From positions 4,464,001 through 4,528,000 of the forward strand of contig NZ_CP015163.1 in NCBI RefSeq assembly GCF_003312875.1: a DNA stretch of 64,000 nt, read 5' to 3'. The position numbers and the translations under genes were made by a program. The notes beneath the pieces are model-generated. The model saw only the letters and a program-made list of their open reading frames with translations. It ran no database searches and was not told the DNA's origin. The stretch is from Amycolatopsis albispora (lineage in GTDB: Bacteria > Actinomycetota > Actinomycetes > Mycobacteriales > Pseudonocardiaceae). Positions 50,702-59,424 of the stretch are shown piece by piece; the stretch's first letter is position 1, and every line of letters starts with the position of its first letter.

Positions 50702-50892
50702 TTCCGGTACTCCTCTGGCAGGCACACCGCGCACGGCCGGTACCCGGCGGCCACGGCTTCGGGTTCGTCGGCGAAGAAGACGCGGTGGCGGACGTCCCCG
50801 CCGCGGGCGATGGCTCGCAGGGCGGACGGACAGTCCAACCTGCCGTAGCTGCGCAGCCGCCGGTTTCCGCCCAGCGTGCCGTGGCCGGTCAC
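50680..50892 (-). CDS. Stand-alone Ada-like metal-binding domain protein
   Basis: The 70-residue protein matches the zinc-binding N-terminal domain of Ada: RLDCPSALRAIARGGDVRHRV near 19-39 and AGYRPCAVCLPEEYRKW at the C-terminus. Three Cys are visible (DCPS and PCAVC) where full Ada has four, so the methyl-acceptor site may be altered. GTG 50892 overlaps the ogt stop (GTGA). Ada's domain senses methyl phosphotriesters in DNA. As a separate protein next to Ogt it may be a sensor or a remnant. Confidence 0.75.
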   Translation of the reverse strand: MTGHGTLGGNRRLRSYGRLDCPSALRAIARGGDVRHRVFFADEPEAVAAGYRPCAVCLPEEYRKWKNSAR

Positions 50893-51482
50893 GCGGCTTC
50901 CAGGCTGAGCAGGTGGTGCTTGGCCTCCGGCCCCCCGGCGTACCCGCCGAACGAACCGTCCGAGCGGACCACTCGGTGACACGGCACCACCAGCGGCAAC
51001 GGGTTCGTCGCGCACGCCGTGCCGACCGCCCGCACCGCGCGCGGGCTGCCCGCGGCCGTGGCGACCTCGGCGTAGCTCTCCGTCCTGCCGTACCCGATCT
51101 CCGCCAGGTGCTGCAGCACGGCCAGCCGGAACCCCCGGGACAACCGGAAGTCCAGCGGCAGGTCGAACGACCGGCGGCGGCCCTCGAAGTACTCGCCGAG
51201 CTGGCGGGCCGCCTCGTCCAGGCGCCCCGGGGCCCGGAGCACCCGAGGGCTGACCACCTCGGCGAGGTTCGCCAGCACGGCGTCGTGGTCCTGGCGGGCG
51301 AAGGCCACCCGCACCAGTCCCGCGTCGGTGGCGGCCAGCAGCAGCTCCCCCACCGGCGAATCAACCGTGCGGTAGGCGACGTCGAGCACCCCGTCACGCT
51401 CGGCGGCCCCGGCCAGCCTGGCCCGCAGCCGCGCGGTGGTCGCCGGATCGATTTCGGGCAGGTCAGCGAACAGCTCGGACAC
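50889..51482 (-). CDS. ogt: Methylated-DNA-protein cysteine methyltransferase
   Basis: The 197-residue protein has a C-terminal O6-alkylguanine transferase core: GRTESYAEVATAAGSPRAVRAVG, then VVPCHRVVRSDG with the acceptor Cys168, and GGYAGGPEAKHHLL. The helix-turn-helix-like Arg finger (SPRAVRAVG) is intact. An extra N-terminal ~35 residues precede the ferredoxin-like domain. GTG 51482 with GGGGAG 5 nt upstream was preferred to GTG 51488. Its start lies 20 nt inside the upstream sigma gene, so repair and sigma factor are coupled. Confidence 0.88.
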   Translation of the reverse strand: MSELFADLPEIDPATTARLRARLAGAAERDGVLDVAYRTVDSPVGELLLAATDAGLVRVAFARQDHDAVLANLAEVVSPRVLRAPGRLDEAARQLGEYFEGRRRSFDLPLDFRLSRGFRLAVLQHLAEIGYGRTESYAEVATAAGSPRAVRAVGTACATNPLPLVVPCHRVVRSDGSFGGYAGGPEAKHHLLSLEAA

Positions 51483-52002
51483 GGTCACTCCCCGGATAGA
51501 CGCTTCTGAGTTTCCTGATCCCGTCGGCGGCGGCGCGCCGGGCGGCGTCGGCCGTGCCGCCGGTGATCGCGGCGATCTCCTGGTAGGGCAGCCCGCCGAG
51601 GTAGTGGTAGGCCACCGCGGTGCGCTGGCGGTCGGGCAGCGAGCCGAGCGCGGCCCACAGGTCGCCGTCCCAGTCCTCCGGCCTGCCCGTGGTGGACGGG
51701 CGGTCCGGCGGCTCACCGGCCACCACCGCCCGCCGCACCTCGGCGCGGCGCACGTCGATGGCCTTGCGGTGCGCGATGGTGACCAGCCAGGCCTCCACGT
51801 TCGCGTCGGCGGGCAGCTTCGGGTACGCCTTCAGCGCGGCGAGAAAGGTCTCCGACCAGGCGTCCTCGGCGTCGGCCTGCCCCAGCACCGCGCGGCAGAC
51901 GCGGAACACCATCGCGCCGTACTCGGTGACGATCGCGTCGAACGGCGGTGTTTTTGGCCGCGCCTCCGGCGCGGCGGGCGAGGTCGCCCTTGAGCCGGTC
52001 AC
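51463..52002 (-). CDS. ECF-type RNA polymerase sigma factor
   Basis: The 179-residue protein has region 2 (YGAMVFRVCRAVLGQADAEDAWSETFLAALKAY, with the conserved AEDAWxETF) and region 4 (LPDRQRTAVAYHYLGGLPYQEIAAITGGTADAARRAAADGIRKL). No anti-sigma gene is adjacent. It heads the operon with ogt, the Ada-like domain and a small protein, so it probably drives an alkylation or envelope-stress response including its own operon (inference). GTG 52002 is the only start in frame and lies within a large inverted repeat, which may affect translation. Confidence 0.85.
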   Translation of the reverse strand: MTGSRATSPAAPEARPKTPPFDAIVTEYGAMVFRVCRAVLGQADAEDAWSETFLAALKAYPKLPADANVEAWLVTIAHRKAIDVRRAEVRRAVVAGEPPDRPSTTGRPEDWDGDLWAALGSLPDRQRTAVAYHYLGGLPYQEIAAITGGTADAARRAAADGIRKLRSVYPGSDRVRAVR

Positions 52003-52070
52003 TGGGCCGAGCCACGCCAGGCCGCTGGGGCGACCTGACGCGCCCCAGCCCAGTGACCGGCGCGACCTCG
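51979..52070. promoter_or_regulatory. Nested inverted repeats over the start of the sigma gene
   Basis: CCGGTCACTGGG at 51995-52006 pairs with CCCAGTGACCGG at 52049-52060. CGAGGTCGC at 51979-51987 pairs with GCGACCTCG at 52062-52070. GCTGGGGCG at 52024-52032 pairs with CGCCCCAGC at 52041-52049. The GTG start lies in the outer stem. The mRNA could fold to hide the start, or the DNA could be an operator. This is seen directly in sequence; the function is inferred. Confidence 0.6.
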
Positions 52071-52157
52071 CGTGGGGGTTTGCGTTGCACGCACGTCCGT
52101 CCCTTCGTCGAAAACCCTTTGTACCGGGTAGACGAAGGAACGGCCGGAAACGTGAGA

Positions 52158-52763
52158 TCAGCGCGCGAACGGCATGCTTTCGGCCAGTTCGCTGCCCGCC
52201 AGCAGGTGCTGCAGCAGCACGATCAGCACCTGCTTGGTCGACTCGCGGTCACGCGCGTCGCACAGCAGGAGGGGGACCGACGGGTCCACGTCCAGCGCGG
52301 CGCGGACCTCCTCGGTGCCGTAGCGGTAGGCGCCGTCGAAGCAGTTGACGCCGACGATGAACGGCAGCCCGCGGCGCTCGAAGAAGTCGACCGCCGCGAA
52401 GCAGCTTTCCAGCCGGCGGGTGTCGGCCAGCACCACCGCACCGAGCGCGCCGGTGGCCAGCTCGTCCCACATGAACCAGAACCGGTCCTGGCCGGGCGTG
52501 CCGAACAGGTAGAGGATCAGCTCCGGGTTGATGGTGATGCGCCCGAAGTCCAGCGCCACCGTGGTGGTGGTCTTCGACTCCACCCCGGACAGGTCGTCCA
52601 CCCCGGCCGAGGCCTCGGTGATCAGTTCCTCCGTGCGCAACGGGGGAACCTCGCTCACCGAGCCGACCATCGTGGTCTTGCCGACCCCGAAGCCACCGGC
52701 GATGAGGATCTTGACCGCGGTTGCGGTCAGTCCGCGCCGGGCCTCAGAGTTTCCGGATGCCAT
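52158..52763 (-). CDS. cvnD: Conservon GTPase CvnD (second conservon)
   Basis: The 201-residue protein is close to the first CvnD: P-loop AGGFGVGKTTM near 23-33, TTTVALDFGRI, FGTPGQDRFWFMWDEL and VNCFDG in the specificity position. The start is ATG 52763 (a TTG one codon earlier is possible), overlapping the cvnC stop by 20 nt. It ends the second conservon; no cvnE-type gene follows, since the next gene beyond is the sigma factor across a 155-nt gap. Confidence 0.92.
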   Translation of the reverse strand: MASGNSEARRGLTATAVKILIAGGFGVGKTTMVGSVSEVPPLRTEELITEASAGVDDLSGVESKTTTTVALDFGRITINPELILYLFGTPGQDRFWFMWDELATGALGAVVLADTRRLESCFAAVDFFERRGLPFIVGVNCFDGAYRYGTEEVRAALDVDPSVPLLLCDARDRESTKQVLIVLLQHLLAGSELAESMPFAR

Positions 52764-53106
52764 CAAGAACCGCCTGCAGTACGTGTTTGTTGGGGGTTTC
52801 GGTCAGCGGGGCCGCGGTGCGGAAGAGGACCAGGTTCTGCTCGATCAGGTCGCACAGCAGCACCTTGACCACCGGCAGCGGCAGGTCCACCCTGGCGGCC
52901 ACCTCGGCCACCGAGATCGGCCGCTGGCAGAGGCGCACGATCTGGGCGTACTCCGGGTCCATGCCGGCCGCCTCCGCGATCGACGGCATGGCCACCACGA
53001 GGGTGATCAGGTCCAGCGAGACGTTCTCCGAGCGCGTGCGCCCGCCCGTGACCGCGTAGGGGCGGACCAGCGGGTCGTCGAACCAGGCCTCGTGCCGCGG
53101 GGTCAT
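52744..53106 (-). CDS. cvnC: Conservon DUF742 protein CvnC (second)
   Basis: The 120-residue protein has DPLVRPYAVTGGRTRSENVSLDL and LPLPVVKVLLCDLIEQNLV, the DUF742 signature. The ATG at 53106 overlaps the cvnB stop (ATGA), which rejects the long upstream frame. Compared with CvnC of conservon 1 it lacks the basic N-terminal RSRR segment. Confidence 0.92.
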   Translation of the reverse strand: MTPRHEAWFDDPLVRPYAVTGGRTRSENVSLDLITLVVAMPSIAEAAGMDPEYAQIVRLCQRPISVAEVAARVDLPLPVVKVLLCDLIEQNLVLFRTAAPLTETPNKHVLQAVLDGIRKL

Positions 53107-53519
53107 GGCGAGGTGCGCTGCGGGGCCGCGCTTCTCGGTGCGGCGGTGAGAACGGCCCCGACCCGTTTCACCATCAGGTTCATTTCGTAGGCGACCATGC
53201 CCATGTCCGCGTCCTCGGCGGCGAGCAGCGCGAGGCACGCCCCGCGGCCGGCCGCGGTGACGAACAGGAAGGCGTGGTCCATCTCCACCATGGTCTGCCG
53301 CACATTACCGCCCCCGAAGTGGCGGCCGGTACCTCTGGCCAGGCTCTGGAAGGCCGAGGCCACCGCGGACAGGTGTTCGGCGTCCTCTTCGGACAGGTTG
53401 CCCGAGCGGCCGATCAGCAGCCCGTCCGCCGAGAGCACCACGGCGCGGTCGGCCCCGGCCACCCGCTTGACCAGGTCGTCGAGCAACCAGTCGAGTTCAC
53501 TGACTCCGGCGTTGACCAT
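53103..53519 (-). CDS. cvnB: Conservon roadblock/LC7 protein CvnB (second)
   Basis: The 138-residue protein has ELDWLLDDLVKRVAGADRAVVLSADGLLI and AEHLSAVASAFQSLARG, the roadblock fold as in conservon 1. The ATG at 53519 overlaps the cvnA stop. It ends in AAPRSAAPQRTSP, a short disordered tail. Predicted GTPase-regulating partner of the second CvnD. Confidence 0.92.
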   Translation of the reverse strand: MVNAGVSELDWLLDDLVKRVAGADRAVVLSADGLLIGRSGNLSEEDAEHLSAVASAFQSLARGTGRHFGGGNVRQTMVEMDHAFLFVTAAGRGACLALLAAEDADMGMVAYEMNLMVKRVGAVLTAAPRSAAPQRTSP

Positions 53520-56092
53520 CAGGTTCGTTCTCCATACCTGTCGTGCCTGCCCAGCTCCTGCTCCCTGGCGCGGCGAGTGCCCTGCTGGAAGGCGGCCAGC
53601 CGGTTGCGCGCCTGCTCGGCGCCGTCGGCGGGCTCCTCCCACTCCTGCTCATCGGCCGGTGCCGGAGCGTCGTTTCTCAGCTGCGGCACCAGGTTCTGCT
53701 GCTTCCGCCGCTGCGGCAGCGGCGGGCGGCCCGGCGCGGCCGGGCCCGGCGCGGCGGGACGGCGCGGCTGCTGCGGGCGCGCGTCCTGCGGCGGACGGGA
53801 CTCCGCGGGCCGCGACTCCGCCGGGCGGCGGACCTCCGGCGGCCTGCCGTTCTCCGGCGGCGGTTCCGGCGGGAGCAGCTGGTGCCGCGGGCGGAACAGG
53901 TCCTCGCGCTCACGCGGCGGTGGTTCGGGCAGCCTGCCGTTGGCCTGCGACTCCGTCGGCCACGGCGGGGTCGTCTCCGGCCGTTCCGGCGGCTGGGGCA
54001 GCTTGGGCATGGACGGCATGGGCGGCGGCGGGGCCGTCGGCGGGGCGGCCATCAGCGGCTGGTCCGGCCGCCGCAGCGGGCGGCGCTCCTGCTGCTTGGG
54101 CACGTCGACGTTGTCCTCTTCGGGCTCCGGCTCGTCGAGCGTGCCGAGCAGCTCCGAGCGGACCAGCACGATCGCCCTGGTCCCCCCGTAAGCGGACTCG
54201 CGCAGGGTGACCGCGATGCCGTGGCGCACGGCCAGCCGCGCCACCACGAACAGGCCGAGCCGCGGCTCGTCGGACAGCGCCATGATGCCGAAGTCCGGCG
54301 GGTCGCTGAGCATCTCGTTCAGCTCGGCCAGGTGGTCCGGCTCGATGCCGAGGCCCTGGTCCTCTACCTCGATGACCACCCCACGGCCGACCACGTTGCC
54401 GCGGATCTCCACCCTGGACTCGGGCGGGGAGAACGAGGTGGCGTTGTCGATCAGCTCGGCGAGCAGGTGCACCAGGTCGCCGACCACCGGGCCGTTGATC
54501 GCCACCGAGGGCAGCTTCGCCACGCCGACGCGGGTGAAGTCCTCGGTTTCGGCGGAGGCACCGCGGACCACCGCGGCCAGGCTGACCGGCTTGCGCCACT
54601 GCCTGCCCGGCTGGCCGCCACCGAGAATGATCAGGTTCTCCGCGTTGCGGCGGGCGCGGGTGGACAGGTGGTCGAGCTGGAACAGGGTGTCCAGCTGGTC
54701 CGGGTCCTCCTGCTTGCGCTCGGCCTGGTCGAGCACCTTGAGCTGGCGGTGCACGATGACCTGGCTGCGGTGCGCGATGTTGAGGAAGACGTTCTTGGTG
54801 CCCTCACGGGTCTTCGCTTCGTCGACCGCGGCCGCGATGGCGGTCTGCTGGGCGCGGTTGAACGCCGCGGCGACCTGGCCGATCTCGTCCGAGCCGTGGT
54901 CGAGGAAGCGCACGTCGTTGTCGAGGTCGACGTCCTCGCCGGCCCGCACGCGGTCCACCAGCTCGGGCAACCGGGTGTCGGCCATGTCGAGGGTTTCCTC
55001 GCGCAGCAGGGCGAGCCTGCCGATCAGCCGGTTGGACAGGCGCAGCGCGAAGAAGAACACCGCGACCGCGATCAGCAGCGCGGCGGCGGCCGCGATGATC
55101 GAGGTGACCAGGCTGTCTTCGCTCTCGTCGATGGCCAGCGTGGTGGCCTGCCCGCTCTGCTGGATGAACAGGCCCATCAGCGCGCTGCCCACGTCGCGGG
55201 CGGCGGTGCGCCACTCCTGCTCCGGCACCGGCAGCACGGTCTGGTTGCCGCGGAGGAAGGCGTTCTCCACCGTGGTGACGGTGTTCCAGGCCGGGCTGGC
55301 CTGCAGCTGGTCGTACTTCGCCTTGACGTCGGCAGGCATGCGCGGCACGGCGCCGTTCAGCTCGGCGCGGTAGGCACCGATCTCACCGATGTAGGTGCGG
55401 AAGTCGGCCTCGGTGAGGCCGCCGCCGGCCACCCCGGCCGCGGCGAGCGCGTCACCGCGCTGCATCCGGTCGGCGCTGGTGAACAGCGGCACCGCGATGA
55501 CCCGGAGGAAGGCGATCTGCGCGTCGGGCGCGTCCTGCGCGAGGCCGTTGAGGCCGTCGGTGAACAGGTCGATGATGCCGTTGTAGTAGCCGTACGCCTC
55601 GCTCAGCTGCGGCTGGCCGCCGTCGACCTGCTGGCGGAACTGCGGCAGCTGGCCGAGCTGGGTGGCCGCGGCCACGATGTTCTTCTGCACGTCGGGCGCG
55701 GCGTCGCCGGACATGGCCTGCAGCCGGGAGACGACCTCCTGCGCGGCCGCGTCGACCTTGGCGCGCTGCGGGCCGAGCGCGGCCCGCTCGGAACCGGGGC
55801 TGGCCAGCTCTTTCAGCGTGAGCCGGCGCTCCTCCTGGAAGTTCGCGAAGAACAACACCGCGGGGCGCTCGATGTCGCGGACCTGGTTCGCCTTGTCGCG
55901 GACCTTGATCGCGTCGAAGACCAGGTAACCGGACAGCGCGATGCCGACGGCCAGCAGTGCGACGCTCGGGACGAGGGCGATGGCGAGTACGCGTGAGCGG
56001 ATCGACGAGGTTCGCCGAGTGGGGTGCTTCTTCACCGCGGTCCGTTTTCCTTCCGGCTTCTTCCTTGAGACAACTCGATCCCGGGTCCCCAC
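53519..56092 (-). CDS. cvnA: Membrane sensor CvnA (second conservon)
   Basis: The protein has up to 857 residues. TM1 lies near 35-57 (ALVPSVALLAVGIALSGYLV). An extracellular nitrate/nitrite-sensor-like helical domain follows (about 75-320, opening AVLFFANFQEERRLTLKEL), then TM2 (about 335-357), HAMP, LFQLDHLSTRARRNAENLIIL (His in LDH), N-box LLAELIDNATSFSPP, G-box DQGLGIE and a ~200-residue Pro/Arg-rich tail. This is a complete CvnA. The start is uncertain: GTG 56092 is the first of the frame, while GTG 56035 follows GGAAGGAAAA. It lies at the head of the operon. Confidence 0.87.
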   Translation of the reverse strand: MGTRDRVVSRKKPEGKRTAVKKHPTRRTSSIRSRVLAIALVPSVALLAVGIALSGYLVFDAIKVRDKANQVRDIERPAVLFFANFQEERRLTLKELASPGSERAALGPQRAKVDAAAQEVVSRLQAMSGDAAPDVQKNIVAAATQLGQLPQFRQQVDGGQPQLSEAYGYYNGIIDLFTDGLNGLAQDAPDAQIAFLRVIAVPLFTSADRMQRGDALAAAGVAGGGLTEADFRTYIGEIGAYRAELNGAVPRMPADVKAKYDQLQASPAWNTVTTVENAFLRGNQTVLPVPEQEWRTAARDVGSALMGLFIQQSGQATTLAIDESEDSLVTSIIAAAAALLIAVAVFFFALRLSNRLIGRLALLREETLDMADTRLPELVDRVRAGEDVDLDNDVRFLDHGSDEIGQVAAAFNRAQQTAIAAAVDEAKTREGTKNVFLNIAHRSQVIVHRQLKVLDQAERKQEDPDQLDTLFQLDHLSTRARRNAENLIILGGGQPGRQWRKPVSLAAVVRGASAETEDFTRVGVAKLPSVAINGPVVGDLVHLLAELIDNATSFSPPESRVEIRGNVVGRGVVIEVEDQGLGIEPDHLAELNEMLSDPPDFGIMALSDEPRLGLFVVARLAVRHGIAVTLRESAYGGTRAIVLVRSELLGTLDEPEPEEDNVDVPKQQERRPLRRPDQPLMAAPPTAPPPPMPSMPKLPQPPERPETTPPWPTESQANGRLPEPPPREREDLFRPRHQLLPPEPPPENGRPPEVRRPAESRPAESRPPQDARPQQPRRPAAPGPAAPGRPPLPQRRKQQNLVPQLRNDAPAPADEQEWEEPADGAEQARNRLAAFQQGTRRAREQELGRHDRYGERT

Positions 56093-56988
56093 ACCCGGGG
56101 TCAGCTAGCCGGATCAGCTCTGCCGAACTGTCCCCGGGCCGCTTGGCGGCGAAGACATTAGGCAGCCCGGCCAGCCGGAGTCAAATCCGCTACTCCGTAC
56201 AGACCAACCGGTCGGTTGATCTCTGACAGCCGAAAGGGCCAACCGGAAATGGGCCAACCTCAAGCAACGGACAGCCCCTTTCAGCCGGTTCTCCCTCGTG
56301 TCGGGCGGTCCGCCGACTACCAGGTGCAACGCCCTGGTCACGACGTATTACCGTCCGGTAGCATACCGCACGCCGAGGGCCCGGCGCACGGGCGGCACAC
56401 CACCACGCGGGAGCCGCGAAATCGCGCACCCGCTATTTTGTGCGCGTGCGGCAAGATCGTCAATGAAGAGACGGTGAGAATCGTCACGAAAACCTTCCGC
56501 GACCAAATCCGTATCGCGCGCGCGGAGAAATAGGCCTAGTCCAGAATGGGCGCGGCGTGCCTTCGGTTCGGACGGGCGAACCGGTTACGCCGTTCCGCCG
56601 ATCGCCACCGCCGGAGCCGAGCAGCAGGTTCACGACGATCGTCGCGAATGCGCTGCGCCCCAGAGCGGCGTGCGCCAGGCGCCGGTGAACGCCCCCGACA
56701 TGTCACCGGCGCCCGGCCCAGTCCACGCGCGGGCGCTGTCCCACCTTCGACTCGGCGGCGAAGAAGGTGCCGGTGATCATCAGCAGCCCGGCGCCGGTAA
56801 AGCAGGCGAAGGTCAGCCGCCGGCCGAGCGCGCTGAATCAGCCAGCCGGACAAACCTGAAGCAACGTTCAAGTCAACCCCGGCGGTCCATCATCCGGGAG
56901 TCCTTGCCCCGCACCGGTGACCGGCCGCAAACTCGGCCGCACTCCGCTCCTTCCCTACCGATCCCGCCTCCGAACGGGAGATTTTGCC
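56093..56988. other. 896-nt gap with promoter-like sequence and a decayed remnant
   Basis: No intact gene is supported. The CvnA end holds CAACCG-gt-CGGTTG at 56205-56218, a 14-nt palindrome that could be a TetR-type site. A relatively AT-rich segment lies near 56430-56530. A fragment resembling a transporter is at 56706-56837. Several ORFs of 75-158 codons are predicted here but show no domain and no ribosome site. Confidence 0.6.
56706..56837 (-). pseudogene. Possible remnant of a DHA2 (EmrB/QacA-type) MFS transporter
   Basis: Between two stops the minus strand reads a membrane-helix-like FACFTGAGLLMITGTFFAAE, then RPRVDWAG. DHA2 transporters have this juncture (a helix, then a loop ending RPRxDxxG) between the sixth helix and the linker helices. 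Sequence on either side shows stops and shifts to other frames. Only 44 codons support this, so it is a guess at a decayed gene. Confidence 0.3.
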
Positions 56989-57744
56989 GTGCCCGCAACG
57001 CATTCCGGCCTGCTGCGCTGGATCAGCCCGGTGGCCCTGCTCGTGCTGTGGCAGCTCGCCAGCAGTTCCGGTCTGCTGCCACCGGAAAAGCTCAGCTCCC
57101 CGCTGACCGTGCTGGAGGCCGGCGTCGAGGTCGCCGGTACCGGTGAGCTGGGCGAAGCCTTCGCCGTCTCGGTCACCAGAGTGCTGATCGGCTTCGCGCT
57201 CGGCGCGTCGATCGGGCTGGTGCTGGGCATCGTGGCCGGGTTGTCGCGGTGGGGGAACCTGCTCGTCGACCCGCCCGTGCAGATGCTGCGCACGCTGCCG
57301 TTCCTCGGCCTGATCCCGTTGTTCATCCTGTGGTTCGGCATCGGTGAGACGCCGAAGATCGTGCTGGTGGCGCTCGGCGTGGCCTTCCCGCTCTACCTGA
57401 ACGTCCACTCCGGAATCCGCACCGTGGACGACCAGCTGGTCGAGGCCACCACCGCGCTCGGCTACACCAGAACGGAACGGCTGTGGCACGTGGTGCTGCC
57501 GTCCGCGGTACCGCAGACGCTGGTCGGGCTGCGGCAGTCGCTCGGCATCGCCTGGCTCTCGCTGATCGTCGGCGAGCAAGTCAACGCCGACGCGGGACTC
57601 GGTTACCTGATCAACAACGCGCGGGAGTTCCTGCGCACCGACGTGATCGTGGTCGGGCTGGTCGTCTACGCCGCACTCGGCCTGGCCACCGACGCGCTGG
57701 TCCGGCTGCTGGAAGGAAGGGCACTGCGATGGCGCGGGATCTGA
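56989..57744 (+). CDS. ssuC: Aliphatic sulfonate ABC transporter permease
   Basis: The 251-residue protein has about six helices and the EAA loop typical of SsuC/TauC/ThiX-type permeases (LVEATTALGYTRTERLWHVVLPSAVPQ; here 26 residues broken as EATTALG and WHVVLPSAVPQ). GTG 56989 has GGGAG 8 nt upstream. It leads a four-gene operon with ssuB, ssuA and ssuD, so import of alkanesulfonates for sulfur is the likely role. Confidence 0.9.
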   Translation: MPATHSGLLRWISPVALLVLWQLASSSGLLPPEKLSSPLTVLEAGVEVAGTGELGEAFAVSVTRVLIGFALGASIGLVLGIVAGLSRWGNLLVDPPVQMLRTLPFLGLIPLFILWFGIGETPKIVLVALGVAFPLYLNVHSGIRTVDDQLVEATTALGYTRTERLWHVVLPSAVPQTLVGLRQSLGIAWLSLIVGEQVNADAGLGYLINNAREFLRTDVIVVGLVVYAALGLATDALVRLLEGRALRWRGI

Positions 57745-58442
57745 TCGTGGAGGTACGCGGGCTGACCAAGGAGTTCGGCCCTCGTACCGTCCTCAATGGA
57801 CTCAACCTGGAGATAGCGCGGGGCGAGTTCGTCGCGCTGCTGGGCCGCAGCGGCTCCGGCAAGTCGACCCTGCTGCGCGTGCTGGCCGGGCTGGACACCG
57901 GCATCGGCGGCACGGCCGCCGTGCGCGGCACGGTTTCGGTGGCGTTCCAGCAACCGAGACTCCTGCCGTGGCGCCGGGTGTGGCGCAACGTGGTGCTCGG
58001 CCTGCCCGGCCACGGCACCGACCGCGAACTGGCCCTGCGCGCACTGCGCGAGGTGCACCTGGAAGGGCACGCCGACGACTGGCCGCGCACGCTCTCCGGC
58101 GGTGAGGCACAACGGCTTTCGCTCACCCGCGCCCTCGTCCGCGAGCCGGATCTGCTGCTGCTGGACGAACCCTTCGGCGCGCTCGACGCGCTGACCAGGC
58201 TGGCCATGCACCGGCTGGTCGAAGACCTCTGGTCGCGCCACCACCCGGCGGTGCTGCTGGTGACCCACGACGTGGACGAGGCACTGCTGCTGGCCGACCG
58301 CGTGCTCGTGCTCGACGATGGCCGCATCGGCGCCGAGCACGTGCTCACCCACCCGCGGCCTCGGCAGCTCGCCGACCACCTCGATACCCGCACGCGAGTG
58401 CTCGCCGATCTGGGAGTGATCGACCATGCGCAAGCTCTTTAG
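57729..58442 (+). CDS. ssuB: Aliphatic sulfonate ABC transporter ATP-binding protein
   Basis: The 237-residue protein has Walker A LGRSGSGKST near 37-46, Q-loop FQQPRLLPWR near 79, signature LSGGEAQR near 122 and Walker B LLLLDEPFGALDALTR. The Q-loop 'PRLLPW' is characteristic of the nitrate/sulfonate/taurine ABC family. It overlaps ssuC by 16 nt and ssuA by 17 nt. The ATG at 57729 is in frame after GGAAGGAAGGG. Confidence 0.9.
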   Translation: MARDLIVEVRGLTKEFGPRTVLNGLNLEIARGEFVALLGRSGSGKSTLLRVLAGLDTGIGGTAAVRGTVSVAFQQPRLLPWRRVWRNVVLGLPGHGTDRELALRALREVHLEGHADDWPRTLSGGEAQRLSLTRALVREPDLLLLDEPFGALDALTRLAMHRLVEDLWSRHHPAVLLVTHDVDEALLLADRVLVLDDGRIGAEHVLTHPRPRQLADHLDTRTRVLADLGVIDHAQAL

Positions 58443-59424
58443 CACCCTGCTGGCGGCCGCGCTGGTCGCCGGGTGCGGTCAGGCGGAACCCACCACCGCG
58501 GCGGTGCCCGCACCGGTCAGCCCGGCCGAGCTGGCCGGTGTCACGCTCAAGGTCGGCGACCAGAAAGGCGGGGTGAAATCCCTGCTGACCGCGGCCGGGC
58601 TGCTGGACGACCTGCCCTACCAGATCGAGTTCTCCACCTTCACCTCCGGGCCGCCGCTGCTGGAAGCGGCTTCGGCGGGCGCGATCGACATCGGCCGGGT
58701 CGGCAACACACCGCCGATCTTCGCCGCCGCGGCGGACGCGAAGATCTCGGTGGTGGCCGCCGCGCAGGCCCCGGTGTTCGACGACGCGCTGCTGGTCCCC
58801 CGTGATTCGCCGGTCCAGGACATCGCCGGGCTCAAGGGGAAAACGATCGGCGTGGCGAAGGGCAGCTCCGCGCACGGCCAGGTGCTGTACAACCTGCGTG
58901 CCGCCGGATTGTCCACAAAGGACGTCAAGCTGTCCTACCTGCAACCGGCCGACGCCTTCGCCGCGTTCAACCAGCGGGCCATCGACGCCTGGGCCGTCTG
59001 GGATCCCTACACCGCACAGGCTTTGCGGGAAGCGAACGCGCGGGTGCTCGTCGACGGCGTCGGCAAGACCAACGGGTACGTGTTCCAGGTGGCGGGCCGC
59101 GACGCGCTGGCCGATCCCGGCAAGAACTCCGCGCTGCGCGAATACGTCGCCAGGGTGGCCAAGGCGCAGAAGTGGGCCGACACGCACCGGCCGGAATGGT
59201 CGGCCGCGTGGGCCGCGGAAACCGGGCTCAAGCCCGAAGTCACCGCCGCCGCCACCGCACGCGGCGTGGAACTGCCGGTGGCGCTGGACGACGGGGTGCT
59301 CAAGTCCCAGCAGGACCTGGCGAACGCGTTCACCGACGAGAAGCTCATCCCGGGCTCGATCGACTTCGCCGCCTTCGCCGACCAGCGCTACTCGGAAGAC
59401 CTTCGATCAGCTAGGGAGCAATAG
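58426..59424 (+). CDS. ssuA: Aliphatic sulfonate-binding lipoprotein
   Basis: The 332-residue protein has a lipobox (LLAAALVAGCGQ, Cys17). The periplasmic-binding-protein fold follows: VGDQKGGVKSLLTAAGLLDDL, FTSGPPLLEAASAGAIDIGRVGNTPP near 72-97, and LKGKTIGVAKGSSAHGQVLYNL near 135-156. These are SsuA/TauA-type signatures. The stop abuts the ATG of ssuD. It delivers alkanesulfonates to SsuC. Confidence 0.9.
   Translation: MRKLFSTLLAAALVAGCGQAEPTTAAVPAPVSPAELAGVTLKVGDQKGGVKSLLTAAGLLDDLPYQIEFSTFTSGPPLLEAASAGAIDIGRVGNTPPIFAAAADAKISVVAAAQAPVFDDALLVPRDSPVQDIAGLKGKTIGVAKGSSAHGQVLYNLRAAGLSTKDVKLSYLQPADAFAAFNQRAIDAWAVWDPYTAQALREANARVLVDGVGKTNGYVFQVAGRDALADPGKNSALREYVARVAKAQKWADTHRPEWSAAWAAETGLKPEVTAAATARGVELPVALDDGVLKSQQDLANAFTDEKLIPGSIDFAAFADQRYSEDLRSAREQ

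Noticed and set aside
53543..55996. Plus-strand open frame of 817 codons
   Set aside because: It is antisense to CvnA 2 and has no recognisable motif.
56216..56533. A 105-codon plus-strand ORF as a small protein
   Set aside because: Its start has no ribosome site, it overlaps the conservon promoter region and it has no recognisable domain.
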